23,185 bases of DNA, from the NCBI GenBank assembly GCA_014799485.1, contig JAAVHY010000012.1:42982-66166 (forward strand), in the 5' to 3' direction. The stretch's first letter is position 1, and each line of letters begins with the position of its first letter. Of the stretch, positions 1 to 8,528 are shown piece after piece. This DNA comes from Clostridiales bacterium (GTDB taxonomy: Bacteria; Bacillota_A; Clostridia; Oscillospirales; Oscillospiraceae). Below the pieces are notes generated by a model, which was not told the DNA's origin, made no database searches, and saw only the letters and a list, made by a program, of their open reading frames with translations. A program made the translations under genes and the position numbers.

Positions 1-111
1 ACCGACGCGGAGTGGGAGAAGTACAAGGAGTACCTCTCCACCAAGTGCGGCATGGACGACCTGCTCCAGGTCTACCAGGACGCCTACGACCGGTATTCCG
101 CGGCGGAGTAA
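1..111 (+). CDS. C-terminal end of a sugar ABC transporter substrate-binding protein (partial)
   Basis: Frame 1 is open from the window edge to a TAA at 109-111, giving 36 residues. The tail contains WEKYKEYLSTKCGMDDLLQV followed by YQDAYDRY, which resembles the C-terminal helices of family 1 extracellular sugar-binding lipoproteins, where a W-x-x-Y helix and a final (V/I)YQ-A-YDRY helix are common. The next genes hydrolyse sucrose phosphate and phosphorylate fructose, so a sucrose or fructo-oligosaccharide binding protein is a reasonable guess. A strong terminator follows at once, so this is the last gene of its transcript. Substrate and family rest on a short tail only. Confidence 0.55.
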   Translation, partial: TDAEWEKYKEYLSTKCGMDDLLQVYQDAYDRYSAAE

Positions 112-130
112 GCGTATCACTATACATCTG

Positions 131-160
131 AAAAGGGGCGGCTTCACGCCGCCCCTTTTT
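131..160 (+). terminator. Rho-independent terminator after the binding-protein gene
   Basis: A perfect 8-bp GC stem (GGGGCGGC at 135-142, GCCGCCCC at 148-155) closes a TTCAC loop and is followed by a T run. The flanking A run (131-134) pairs with the T run, so it could also work on the other strand. Confidence 0.9.
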
Positions 161-170
161 AAAAAAGTCA

Positions 171-199
171 TTGCCCTTTGGAAGAAAATATCGTAATAT
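171..199 (+). promoter_or_regulatory. Candidate sigma-A promoter for the sucrose operon
   Basis: TTGCCC (171-176) and TAATAT (194-199) are separated by 17 bp and lie between the terminator and the GH32 gene. No clear operator palindrome or catabolite-repression site is visible beside it. Confidence 0.45.
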
Positions 200-235
200 G
201 TTCCTGCTTGAAACAGCCAAGGAGGTTGTCCACTT

Positions 236-1732
236 ATGACCAGCGAAGCCCTGCAAAAGGCCCGGGACTTTGAAGCCCAGTACGGCCCCTGCATACCCGG
301 CGCCGAACGCCCCGCATTCCACGCCACCCCCACCATCGGCTGGATGAACGATCCCAACGGCTTCTCCATGTACCAGGGGGAGTGCCACCTGTTCTATCAG
401 TATCATCCCTATAGCAACGAGTGGGGCCCTATGCACTGGGGGCACCTGAAAACGAAGGATCTCCTCCGCTGGGAGCGGCTGCCCGCCGCCCTGGCCCCGG
501 ACGCGGAGTACGATGCCTCCGGCTGCTTCTCCGGCGGCGCGGTGGAGCTGCCTGACGGGCGGCAGCTGCTGATGTACACCGGCGTCCGGCGGCACCACAA
601 CGCCGAGGGCTTCATCCAGGACGTCCAGACCCAATGCGTAGCCATCGGAGACGGGGTAGATTACGAAAAATACGATCTCAACCCGGTGCTGGACGCAAAA
701 GACCTCCCACAGGGAGGCAGCGCCATCGACTTCCGGGACCCCAAGATCTGGCGGGAGGGGGATACATTTTACGCCGTCATCGGCAACCGCACCGAGGACG
801 GCAGCGGGGCGATCTTGCTGTACAAAAGCGCTGACGGCCTGAACTGGGAGTATGTGCGCACCCTGGATCGCAGCTATAACCAGTACGGCAAGATGTGGGA
901 GTGCCCGGACTTCTTTTCCCTGGACGGCAAGCAGGTCATCTTGACCAGCCCCCAGGACATGACGCCCATCGGGCTGGAGTTCCACGCGGGCAATGGCACC
1001 CTCTGCCTGGTGGGCCGCTATGACCCCAAGAACGGCTTTACCCGGGAGCGGCTCCAGGCCGTGGATTATGGTCTGGATTTCTATGCCCCCCAGACGCTGC
1101 TTGCCCCCGACGGGCGGCGGATCATGATCGCCTGGATGCAGAACTGGGCCACCGTGGGGGCCAAGCCCGATCACTGCCGCTGGTTCGGGCAGATGACCCT
1201 GCCCCGGGAGCTGTCCGTCCAAAACGGGCGGCTGTACCAGGTGCCTGTTCGGGAGCTGGAGCAGTACCGCCGTGATCCCGTGGTGCACCGCCATATTTCG
1301 GTGTGCGGGGAGACCAACCTGCCCGGCATCCAGGGCCGGACAGTGGATATGACCGTCACCGTGCGCCCCATGGGTCAGGGCTCCTACCGCTGGTTCCGCC
1401 TCCATGTGGCTAAGGATGGGCAGCACGACACCATCATCCGCTACCGGCCGGACCAGAGCACGGTGAAGATCGACCGCTGCCGCAGCGGCCTTCCCCACGA
1501 CATCGTCCACACCCGCAGCTTCCTGGTGAGTCCCAATAACGGGGAGATCAAGCTCCGGGTGATCCTGGACCGGTTCAGCGTAGAGGTATTCGTCAATGAC
1601 GGAGAGGCGGCGGCCAGCGCTGTGATCTACACCAGGCAGGAGGCGGACGCCATCACCTTTGAGGCGGACGGCCAGGTGCTGGTCGATGTAGAAAAGTACG
1701 ACTTGATTTTTGATGGAGACAGGGAGGACTGA
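236..1732 (+). CDS. scrB: Sucrose-6-phosphate hydrolase, glycoside hydrolase family 32
   Basis: A 498-aa cytoplasmic enzyme expected to split sucrose 6-phosphate (or related fructosides) into glucose 6-phosphate and fructose. The three GH32 signatures are intact: WMNDPNG at residues 36-42 with nucleophile Asp39, the RDP motif at 167-169, and the E-C-P motif with acid/base Glu222. FYAPQ follows at 282-286, and a C-terminal beta-sandwich ends near the usual family length. There is no signal peptide, which fits an intracellular hydrolase fed by a transporter. AAGGAGG at 219-225 supports the ATG at 236. The fructokinase starts 3 bp after the stop, so the two are co-transcribed and use the products in sequence. 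Exact substrate (sucrose phosphate, sucrose or short fructans) cannot be told from sequence alone. Confidence 0.92.
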   Translation: MTSEALQKARDFEAQYGPCIPGAERPAFHATPTIGWMNDPNGFSMYQGECHLFYQYHPYSNEWGPMHWGHLKTKDLLRWERLPAALAPDAEYDASGCFSGGAVELPDGRQLLMYTGVRRHHNAEGFIQDVQTQCVAIGDGVDYEKYDLNPVLDAKDLPQGGSAIDFRDPKIWREGDTFYAVIGNRTEDGSGAILLYKSADGLNWEYVRTLDRSYNQYGKMWECPDFFSLDGKQVILTSPQDMTPIGLEFHAGNGTLCLVGRYDPKNGFTRERLQAVDYGLDFYAPQTLLAPDGRRIMIAWMQNWATVGAKPDHCRWFGQMTLPRELSVQNGRLYQVPVRELEQYRRDPVVHRHISVCGETNLPGIQGRTVDMTVTVRPMGQGSYRWFRLHVAKDGQHDTIIRYRPDQSTVKIDRCRSGLPHDIVHTRSFLVSPNNGEIKLRVILDRFSVEVFVNDGEAAASAVIYTRQEADAITFEADGQVLVDVEKYDLIFDGDRED

Positions 1733-1735
1733 ACC

Positions 1736-2704
1736 ATGAGCGAAAAGAGGTTTGACGTCACAGCCCTGGGCGAGCTTTTGGTGGACTTTACGGAGAACGG
1801 CCAAAGCGGGCAGGGCAATACGCTGTTCGAAGCCAACCCCGGCGGCGCCCCCTGCAATGTGCTGGCCATGCTGAAGAAGCTGGGCCGCTCCTGCGCTTTC
1901 ATCGGCAAGGTGGGCGAGGATATGTTCGGCCACCTCCTCCGGGATGTGGGGTTGGACGCGGGCATCTGCATGGACTATCTGGTGTTCGACAAGGACGCCC
2001 GCACCACCCTGGCCTTCGTCAAGACCTTCCCCAACGGCGACCGGGACTTCTCCTTCTACCGCGATCCCGGCGCGGACATGATGCTCCGGGAGGACGAGCT
2101 TCCCTTGGACGTCATCGCGGACAGCCGGATCTTCCACTTCGGCACTCTGTCCATGACCCATGCGGGTGTCCGCGCCGCCACCCGCATGGCCATTGACCAC
2201 GCGAAAGAAAGCGGTGCGGTCATCTCCTTCGACCCCAATCTGCGTCCGCCCCTGTGGGCCAGCCTGGACGACGCCAGGGAGCAGATCGCCTACGGCCTGG
2301 CCCGGTGCAACGTGCTGAAAATCGCCGACAACGAGCTGGAGTTCATGACCGGCGAGGCCGACTTTGACCGCGGTGCGGCCATTCTGAGGGGTAAGTACCC
2401 CAACATCAAGCTGTTCAACGTTACCGCCGGCGCGGACGGCAGCTACTCCTACTACGAGGACGAGCGGGTGTTCGTCCCCGCCTGCAAACTGGGCGGCGTC
2501 ATCGAGACCACCGGTGCGGGGGACACCTTCTGCGCCAGCGTGCTGAACTTCGTGCTGGAGCGCGGCCTGGACGGCCTCACCGAGGCGGATCTGACGGACA
2601 TGCTCCGTTTCGCCAACACGGCGGCGTACATCGTCACCACCCGCCGGGGGGCCATCCGCTCCATGCCGGAGCGGAGCGAGATAGAGCGCCTGTTGTTAAA
2701 GTGA
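1736..2704 (+). CDS. scrK: Fructokinase, PfkB/ribokinase family
   Basis: A 322-aa sugar kinase that would phosphorylate the fructose released by the upstream hydrolase, using ATP, to fructose 6-phosphate. The N-terminal PfkB signature begins with PGGAPCNVLAMLKKLG (residues 35-50). The C-terminal signature ETTGAGDTFCAS (257-268) carries the catalytic base Asp263 and the anion-hole GAGD. DPNLRPPLW at 166-174 is typical of bacterial fructokinases of this branch. AGGGAGG at 1721-1727 lies inside the last codons of the hydrolase gene, implying translational coupling. No terminator is seen after the stop; instead a decayed gene on the opposite strand begins about 20 bp downstream. Substrate choice among PfkB kinases is inferred mainly from the operon. 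Confidence 0.9.
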   Translation: MSEKRFDVTALGELLVDFTENGQSGQGNTLFEANPGGAPCNVLAMLKKLGRSCAFIGKVGEDMFGHLLRDVGLDAGICMDYLVFDKDARTTLAFVKTFPNGDRDFSFYRDPGADMMLREDELPLDVIADSRIFHFGTLSMTHAGVRAATRMAIDHAKESGAVISFDPNLRPPLWASLDDAREQIAYGLARCNVLKIADNELEFMTGEADFDRGAAILRGKYPNIKLFNVTAGADGSYSYYEDERVFVPACKLGGVIETTGAGDTFCASVLNFVLERGLDGLTEADLTDMLRFANTAAYIVTTRRGAIRSMPERSEIERLLLK

Positions 2705-2724
2705 AAAATGGCGGCGCATCCGGA

Positions 2725-2857
2725 TCGTCCAAACCATGTTCCAAATCCCTCCAGCCAGCCCACCACCGGCTCGGCACAGCGCCGTTTGATGCAATCGGTC
2801 ATAGTCCCAGCCCGGTTTCAGATTGGCAAAACCCTCCCGGATGGCGCTATCCTCCAT
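2725..2857 (-). pseudogene. DNA topoisomerase III (TopB) fragment, frameshifted
   Basis: Read on the minus strand, an ATG at 2857 gives MEDSAIREGFANLKPGWDYD, then RLHQTALCRA. A shift to another frame continues with WLEGFGTWFG. This matches the TopB block that runs A-x-REGF-x-NL, YD-x-L, AL-R-x, DWL-x-G, TR in topoisomerases of mobile elements, recalled from family knowledge. Only about 45 residues remain, with no catalytic tyrosine, so it is a relic. A good ribosome site (AAGGAG, 6 bp before the ATG) is present, so a short 53-aa peptide could still be made. Its presence suggests an integrative element once sat here. Confidence 0.45.
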
Positions 2858-2916
2858 TCTAATTCTCCTTTTGTCTGTTGCGAAAAGCACCGCCAGAAAA
2901 TCATCAAACCCGCCCC

Positions 2917-3726
2917 TCAGCTCAGGCTCAGTACCACCTTAGGATTGGCATCCACAGCAAAGGTATAGAACATAGGCTTGGACACGATGGCAAAGTAACT
3001 GCCCCACTGGGCCGCGTAATTCTTCTCGATGATCTCCAACGTTTCCCGAAGCTGGAGCAGCACCGCCACCTCATGCTTACAGGTGTATCCACAGGGACAA
3101 TCGCAGAACAGGTTGCTGATCTGCCCATCCCGATACTGGAATTCCACCTCGTAGGGCTTTGTCCCCTCCACAATAGCACGTCCCTGCATTTCGTCCAGGC
3201 ACAGATACCGCACCCGGTTCTCCCTGTAGTAGTCCAGCCCCCGCTCAAACACCGCGCCGGACACGTCCAGTCCACTAAAATCGTTTAGGGAGAAGCCGTC
3301 CTCGTCATAACTGATGTAATATTCCGTCTCGTCCTCCTGGGGTGGTCTCACCCAGGAACAGAACTGTTTCCAGGGCAGCACCAGCGGGTCGAACGTGATG
3401 AGATGGGCATTTGTCTGGTAGAGCTGCCCGACTACGTGGGCATCCGCCAGACCGATTACCCGCTTGTAGTCCTCCAACTTTACCTTAAAGTAGGTGCTGA
3501 TCGCCGTCACCCGGCCCCGCAGGCCTTCCAGCTTACCGTCCACGAACACGATGTCGCCCACGTGGAGGTCAAAGCGGTCATTATAGTACGACAGAGTGAG
3601 GTTCCGATCAGGGAAGAATATCTGCACGATGGTAGGCCTTATTTCAGTTTTTACCTTGCTCTCCGGTGTTTTCTCGGTGCTTTTGTCCGTATGCTTACTA
3701 AAAGGATTGAAACCGATGGGATTCAT
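2917..3726 (-). CDS. SWIM zinc-finger domain protein
   Basis: A 269-aa protein with a C-terminal SWIM-type zinc finger: C208-D-C210 and C216-K-H218, inside CDCPCGYTCKHEV, fit the CxCxnCxH pattern. SWIM fingers bind nucleic acid or protein partners. The preceding part (about residues 30-190) is acidic and beta-rich with no other domain I recognise, and there are no membrane segments. The start was set at 3726, not at the in-frame ATG at 3753, because AAAAGGAGG lies just upstream of the ATG at 3726. A palindrome at 3787-3811 sits in the probable promoter region. Neighbours on the same strand are gene fragments, so it may be the only living gene of this strip. Function is unknown beyond the finger. 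Confidence 0.7.
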   Translation of the reverse strand: MNPIGFNPFSKHTDKSTEKTPESKVKTEIRPTIVQIFFPDRNLTLSYYNDRFDLHVGDIVFVDGKLEGLRGRVTAISTYFKVKLEDYKRVIGLADAHVVGQLYQTNAHLITFDPLVLPWKQFCSWVRPPQEDETEYYISYDEDGFSLNDFSGLDVSGAVFERGLDYYRENRVRYLCLDEMQGRAIVEGTKPYEVEFQYRDGQISNLFCDCPCGYTCKHEVAVLLQLRETLEIIEKNYAAQWGSYFAIVSKPMFYTFAVDANPKVVLSLS

Positions 3727-3786
3727 GGAATGGCCTCCTTTTCTGGTTATCACTTCTCCATGGTTTCATGATAGCATAGATTAAGT

Positions 3787-3811
3787 CCTATAAAATGGCA
3801 TATTTTATAGG
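3787..3811. promoter_or_regulatory. Perfect AT-rich palindrome upstream of the SWIM gene
   Basis: CCTATAAAAT (3787-3796) and its exact complement ATTTTATAGG (3802-3811) flank a 5-nt centre. It lies about 60 bp before the SWIM gene start and just after the terminator of the decayed upstream gene, as expected for an operator. It has no GC-rich stem or T run, so a terminator is unlikely. The regulator is unknown. Confidence 0.4.
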
Positions 3812-3830
3812 TCGTGTTAAGCATATCAAA

Positions 3831-3873
3831 AAAATGCTGCAACCGTATGTCTCCCATACGCTTGCGGCATTTT
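3831..3873 (-). terminator. Rho-independent terminator of the decayed DUF1016 gene
   Basis: An interrupted long stem (AAAATGC, GCAA and CGTATG on one side; CATACG, TTGC and GCATTTT on the other) closes a TCTCC loop. In the minus direction it is followed by a run of seven T and lies 25 bp after the TAG of the DUF1016/YhcG fragment. Confidence 0.75.
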
Positions 3874-3897
3874 GCTTATACAGCCTCCGACTTTTCG

Positions 3898-4044
3898 CTA
3901 CAAATCCTCCGGCCGTTTAAACTCCTCCAGCTTCAATTCCTCTTCTGTGGGCAAATACGGCATATACTTTGCGGCATAAATCTGCCGATTGTCCTCTGGC
4001 AAGGTCAACCGCACCAGCGCATCACTTTTTTCCTGCAAAAAGGT
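3898..4044 (-). pseudogene. C-terminal fragment of a DUF1016 / YhcG-type PD-(D/E)XK protein
   Basis: The minus strand reads FLQEKSDALVRLTLPEDNRQ, then IYAAKYMPYLPTEEELKLEE, and stops at 3898-3900. The LPE-N-x-QI-(Y/F)A-x-KY-x-x-YLPTEEEL pattern is the usual C-terminal end of the DUF1016/YhcG family (predicted nucleases often found near restriction systems and mobile elements). The rest of the gene, including the nuclease core, is missing above about 4045. Its own terminator at 3831-3873 survives. Identification rests on family knowledge of the tail and was not searched. Confidence 0.55.
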
Positions 4045-4201
4045 TGAACCTTCCCTGTTTTTGTGTTAGTATAATCAAAATGCTCTTGGTCCGGCGTTTT
4101 ATTCCCTGATTTTCAGGCAGGATTGTAATCCTGTGATGGCCATTTTCAAAAATAGTAACATGGTATCTCAAGCAACACTCAGACACGCAAGATAACAGAA
4201 A

Positions 4202-5500
4202 ATGTCTACCGTTTCACTCCGCTTCTTTCTATTTGTGGCGATCATGGTGGCAGCATATTATATGACACCCCGCTCTGGCCGCTGGGTCACACTGCTTGCT
4301 GGGCAGTGCCGTGTTCATCATCATGGGCAGCAGCTTGCGGCTATTGCGGCTATATTATTGTCTTCCTGGTCCAGGTGAGGTTAGCGTATGTGGGTGCCAT
4401 GCCGGTGTATGAAACAATATGGCAAGTGGATTTGCGGTGTGTGGTCGCTTGCGAGATCGCCACTCTTACCATGCTGAAGGGAAGTTCTTTTTTCATCGTT
4501 ACCGCGCGGTATACCGTGGCTCTGCTGAGACGCCCCAAAGAAATCCTGTATTGGGAACTTGCCGTGCCGCTTGCCATATCCTATTATACTCTTAATGCTG
4601 GTAAGCTATGTTTTAGATGTTCTCGGGGGGGGGGAAATTCCGCTGGAAAAGAGCCTACTGAAGTTGGTGCTCTATGCCGGATTTTTCTCTCAGATGGTGG
4701 CAGGATCTTTTTCACGATATGGTGAAAGGAACCCAAAGCTGTGCGAGGGACACCGGTTTGATTACAATCAATTTTGCTTTGGCATCCAAAGATTTTTATG
4801 GGGACTTTTTAAAAAACTGGTTCGCGCGGAGCGGCTCGGTGTCATTGTGGAGGCCATATATGGTGGAGGACTGAAAGGGACCTGGACCCCCACTGGCTCC
4901 TATGTTTTTATCGGGGCAGCGGCCTATGTGTTCTAATTGTCACCGACTTTAGCGGCGGAATGGATATCGTGCTGGGTACAGCGCAGAGGTTTGGCATCGT
5001 ACTGCCGGAAAACTTCAATACCCCCTTCTATTCCACCAATATGTCGGAACGCTGCTTGTATGGCTGTACTTCGGCTTTTGGCACGGCGGTTCCTATGCGT
5101 GAATCTTTTGGGGCCGATGACCTTTGTGGTTATTGTGGGCGGAATGGTCTTACAACTGCCGCTTGATATGCTCAAGACATTGCTGTGGGCTAATGCCGAA
5201 GCCGCAAGCTGGACTTTGTTTGGACTCCTGTGTACTGTGTTTTTGTTTATGGTGGTCTGTTCAGTCCAACCGGCGGAGAGTCTGCTCAGCACCTTGAACA
5301 TGTAGAAGAACGCCCTTGTATTCAACCCATGGGTATTGGGGGATGGGTGCCGTACCAGTTGAGATTGGACAGAGTTGATTTTTGGATCACGATATTTGGC
5401 CTTCTGGTGTTATTTCCAAATACCACCAGAAAGGCAGTGTACGGGAGACAATTACAAAGCAGAATCTGGTATTTCGCTGGCTGCTGTGGCTCATTCAAAT
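4202..5500 (+). pseudogene. Decayed MBOAT O-acyltransferase, cassette A
   Basis: Stitching frames from the ATG at 4202 recovers a membrane-bound O-acyltransferase: an N-terminal membrane segment (MSTVSLRFFLFVAIMVAAYY), then SYYTLNA, LVLYAGFFSQMVAGSFSRYG, RFLWGLFKKLVRAERLG, DFSGGMDIVLG, PENFNTPFYSTNMSE and GFWHGG with the active-site histidine. Lesions are many: a 1-bp insertion near 4290 and another near 4610, a TAA replacing Gln at 4934-4936 with a missing base just after, loss of about 50 codons after NMSE (the WRRWH region), TGA replacing Trp after the WHG motif, and TAG replacing Trp near 5303. It aligns throughout with the intact MBOAT at 10780-12363 but is clearly a different paralog. 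It cannot make a working enzyme. Confidence 0.85.
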
Positions 5501-5545
5501 TCGCAGGGGACAATGTAGATCCATGCGTACCGTGCCAGAGACGCC

Positions 5546-6468
5546 TTGCAGGTGCGTGGAAATTCCCTTGACGTGACTGCTGTTGGGCCGCGCGCAAGCA
5601 TCTGCGGATTTTCTCCTTTGGAGGCATATGCAGAGTATGGATTCAGCGCTTTCAGCGCAGGTGTTGGATTTGGTTCTGACTTTCCGTGTTATTATCTTCT
5701 GCCGGGAGAAATGTTAAAAACACAGCAGCCGGCGGTAGTGTTGATTGAAATGTCAAGGCTATTTCGTGCGTCTGAAGAAATTGACGAGGCGGGCTTTCGC
5801 GTTATGTCTGATGCGATAGGGCTTTCACCTGAAAAAATACAAATGCTGGGAGAGTTGCCGCCAGGGTATCTTAAAGATTTACGGGCCAGTTATGTATTGC
5901 CCATTTTGAAATATCATACAAGGTTCAAGAACGTAACCAAAGATGATTTTTTGATGTAGCTTCTCAAAACCACTACGACTACTTCCCAAGATTCAAAGCG
6001 CTTCATGGAACGGTAAAGACGACATATCTCAGCAAGTATCTCCACGAAAACTGCGACCTGCCAGACCGGCGGGGTGATCCAGCTTATGCGTATTTGGATC
6101 AAGAGTTAAAACGGTATGAGCGGGAAAAATTCAATGAAAAATTGATTCAGACAACTGATCTGTCAAGCTATCTTGATTTGCCGTTTGAAACGGATAGCGG
6201 CTATACGGTCATTATTTCCGCAAAAGATGACGCGGTTAGCAATTTTAGTGCGGAACTGCGTGAAAAGTGCAGGACGGAATGTTGGCAATACAAGCAGCAT
6301 CATTATAGATGGCGCAGAAAAGGACAAAAACAGCCGCGGCTTGAATATTGTGGCATATGGACAGCACCGGTGGGCGGATGGTGGATTCCATCGCTTTCGA
6401 TACCTGTGCAGACGCGGGGGATCTCTTATGTAAGGCAACAGGACAGTGACTATCCCGGGTTAATGTGA
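5546..6468 (+). pseudogene. Decayed SGNH-type surface acyltransferase with an ILEI-like tail, cassette A
   Basis: The reading frame from about 5546 gives NSLDVTAVGPRASICGFSPL and LLPGEMLKTQQPAVVLIEMS, matching the intact protein at 12375-13421 around its GSSH motif and its LKTQKPKILVLDIS segment. The N-terminal anchor is gone and the GSSH serine motif has become GPRAS. After a frameshift near 5950, the C-terminal part continues with KYLHENCDLPDRRGDPAYAY, the same CDLPDRR-type ending as the intact copy. An extra domain then follows, with a segment like SRGLNIVAYG that resembles the interleukin-like EMT inducer (ILEI) fold family. More frameshifts break that domain. Not functional. Confidence 0.75.
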
Positions 6469-6520
6469 AAACAAATGTTGGTATGAACTAAAATAGCACT
6501 GTAGAAAGGGGATCGTTCCC

Positions 6521-8269
6521 ATGGCACTATCTCTCCATGCGCCCATGTTTTCACAGCTAAAAAGGCTCAGCAGGCAGGACTGCGAAGGGGCCCCGCGCTA
6601 CCGCCTGGCTCTGCTAGGTGACTGCGCCACCCAGCACTTGGCTACGGCGCTGAAAGGGTATGCCCGGTACACCAATTTGAATTTAGACGTATTTGACGCC
6701 GATTATAACCAGCTTGACGCACAGATTATGGACCAGGATTCGGAGCTGTACGCCTTTGATGCGGATGCCGTACTGCTGTATATGTGCGCTGAAAAGCTTC
6801 AACAAGCGTTTTATGACACCCCGGCGGCGGGGCGCAGTGAATTTGCAGATCAGATGTTTGAAAAAATCTTGGCTTATTGGCAAACGCTCTGCGCTAAGTC
6901 CCGCGCCGTGGTCCTCCAATTTAATTTCGTGTCCATAGACGATGGGAGCTTTGGCAGCTACGCGCTGAAAACAGTGGACTCCTTCCCGTTCCAGCTTCGC
7001 AAGCTGAATCTGCGTTTGGCAGAGGGATGTCAGGAACATAAAAACGTATTCCTCATTGATCTGGACAGTATGCAATCTAGGTATGGCCGCCGAAACACTT
7101 TTGAGGACAAGTTGTTTTACATTGCGAAGATGCCTCTGTCGTTGGAAATCCTCCCGGAAGCCGCAAAACACGTGCTGGATGTAATTCATGCCCTGCGGGG
7201 CAGAGTAAAAAAGTGCGTGATTCTGGATCTGGATAACACGCTGTGGGGTGGGGTTGTTGGGGATGACGGTCTGAATGGGATCCAGATCGGCGAACTGGGG
7301 GGCGGTCCCGCTTTCGCTCAGCTCCAGCATTGGCTAAAGGTCCTTCGGGAACGGGGGATTCTGCTGGCGGTATGCAGCAAAAACAACGAGGACACCGCCA
7401 AAGAGCCTTTTTTGCATCATCCCGAAATGGTGTTGCATTTAGAAGATATCTCAATGTTTGTGGCGAATTGGGAAGATAAGGCGTCCAATATCAGGCACAT
7501 TCAGCAAACCCTGAACATCGGCATGGAGAGCATGGTATTCCTGGATGACAACCCCTTTGAGCGCAATCTGGTACGCAGCATGATTCCGGAGCTCACTGTC
7601 CCGGAGCTACCGGAGGACCCTGCGCTGTACACATCGTATTTGCAGGATTTGAACCTGTTTGAGACAACCTCCTATTCACAGGATGACGCGAAGCGTACCA
7701 GGCAGTATCAGGAGGAAGCGGAGCGCACCATGCTGCAGGCCTCCTATGAATCCTACGACGATTATCTGGCCGGATTGGAAATGACTGCCACAGCAAAACC
7801 ATTTGACGCGTTCCACTATCCCCGGATTGCCCAGCTCACCCAGCGCTCCAACCAGTTCAATCTGCGCACTATCCGCTATACGGAGGGGCAAATTGAGACG
7901 CTGGCGGCCAGCAATAACCACATTACCCGATACTATACGCTCCGCGACAAATTTGGTGACTATGGCTTGATCAGTGTGGTGGTGATGGACAAGCAGCCGG
8001 GAAACACTCTGTTCATCAGCGAATGGCTGATGAGCTGCCGGGTGCTGAAACGGGGTATGGAAGAGTTTATCATCAACGATTTAATCTCCGCGGCCAAAGA
8101 AAACGGTTATACCTGCGTCGTTGGGGAGTATATCAAAACTTCCAAAAACGCGATGGTGGCAAATATCTACGAGCGCATGGGATTCCGACGCGAGGGGAAC
8201 CAGTTCACCGTTGATACAGCGGATTTTGTGCCCAATAAAACATATATCAAGGAGGAACAGGAATTATGA
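6521..8269 (+). CDS. FkbH-like HAD-IIIC family glyceryl transferase/phosphatase
   Basis: A 582-aa intact cytoplasmic enzyme. FkbH-family proteins take the glyceryl group from 1,3-bisphosphoglycerate, remove the phosphate and load it on a phosphopantetheinyl ACP. Domains in order: an SGNH-like N-terminal region with LLGDCATQ (31-38), a HAD phosphatase core with DLDNTLWGG (Asp236, Asp238), CSKN (285-288) and FLDDNP (340-345), and a C-terminal GNAT-like domain with FGDYGLISVVV and SEWLMSCRVLKRG (500-512). All motifs are complete. GAAAGGGG precedes the ATG at 6521. The ACP gene overlaps its stop by 4 bp (ATGA), so this ACP is the likely acceptor. A second, broken FkbH lies at 9846-10598. Glyceryl as substrate is inferred from the family; related enzymes may handle other acyl groups. 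Confidence 0.88.
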   Translation: MALSLHAPMFSQLKRLSRQDCEGAPRYRLALLGDCATQHLATALKGYARYTNLNLDVFDADYNQLDAQIMDQDSELYAFDADAVLLYMCAEKLQQAFYDTPAAGRSEFADQMFEKILAYWQTLCAKSRAVVLQFNFVSIDDGSFGSYALKTVDSFPFQLRKLNLRLAEGCQEHKNVFLIDLDSMQSRYGRRNTFEDKLFYIAKMPLSLEILPEAAKHVLDVIHALRGRVKKCVILDLDNTLWGGVVGDDGLNGIQIGELGGGPAFAQLQHWLKVLRERGILLAVCSKNNEDTAKEPFLHHPEMVLHLEDISMFVANWEDKASNIRHIQQTLNIGMESMVFLDDNPFERNLVRSMIPELTVPELPEDPALYTSYLQDLNLFETTSYSQDDAKRTRQYQEEAERTMLQASYESYDDYLAGLEMTATAKPFDAFHYPRIAQLTQRSNQFNLRTIRYTEGQIETLAASNNHITRYYTLRDKFGDYGLISVVVMDKQPGNTLFISEWLMSCRVLKRGMEEFIINDLISAAKENGYTCVVGEYIKTSKNAMVANIYERMGFRREGNQFTVDTADFVPNKTYIKEEQEL

Positions 8270-8508
8270 CAACTCAGGAAGTATTTGAGAAATTGGATAA
8301 GATTTTCCAGGATGAATTTGATGACGAAAGCATCCATGTAACGAAAGAGACCACAGCCAACGATATTGAGGACTGGGACAGTTTGGCACATATTAACCTG
8401 ATCTCGGCGATTGAAACCGAATTTGGCATGGAATTTACCATGGGCGAGGTCACCGGCATGAAGAATGTTGGCGAGATGGCGGAGATTATCATGAGTCGGG
8501 TCAACTGA
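8266..8508 (+). CDS. Acyl carrier protein
   Basis: An 80-aa four-helix carrier with the phosphopantetheine site at Ser39 in DWDSLAHI (36-43). It is acidic, as expected for an ACP. The ATG overlaps the stop of the FkbH-like gene (ATGA), a tight coupling that suggests it carries the group loaded by that enzyme. The GGAGG just upstream of the ATG is inside the end of the FkbH gene. It differs from FabD-type fatty-acid ACPs (no DSLD-x-VE motif) and is closer to dedicated carriers such as DltC-like or secondary-metabolism ACPs. A truncated paralog is at 10585-10773. Confidence 0.9.
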   Translation: MTTQEVFEKLDKIFQDEFDDESIHVTKETTANDIEDWDSLAHINLISAIETEFGMEFTMGEVTGMKNVGEMAEIIMSRVN

Positions 8509-8528
8509 TCTTCGTAGAAATCAAATTT

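Noticed and set aside
4306..5571. Several separate small ORFs as independent genes
   Set aside because: Joined across frames they spell one MBOAT protein with many lesions, so they are parts of one pseudogene.
6683..7330. Minus-strand open frame of 215 codons inside the FkbH-like gene
   Set aside because: It overlaps conserved HAD motifs of the intact plus-strand gene and lacks a start signal.
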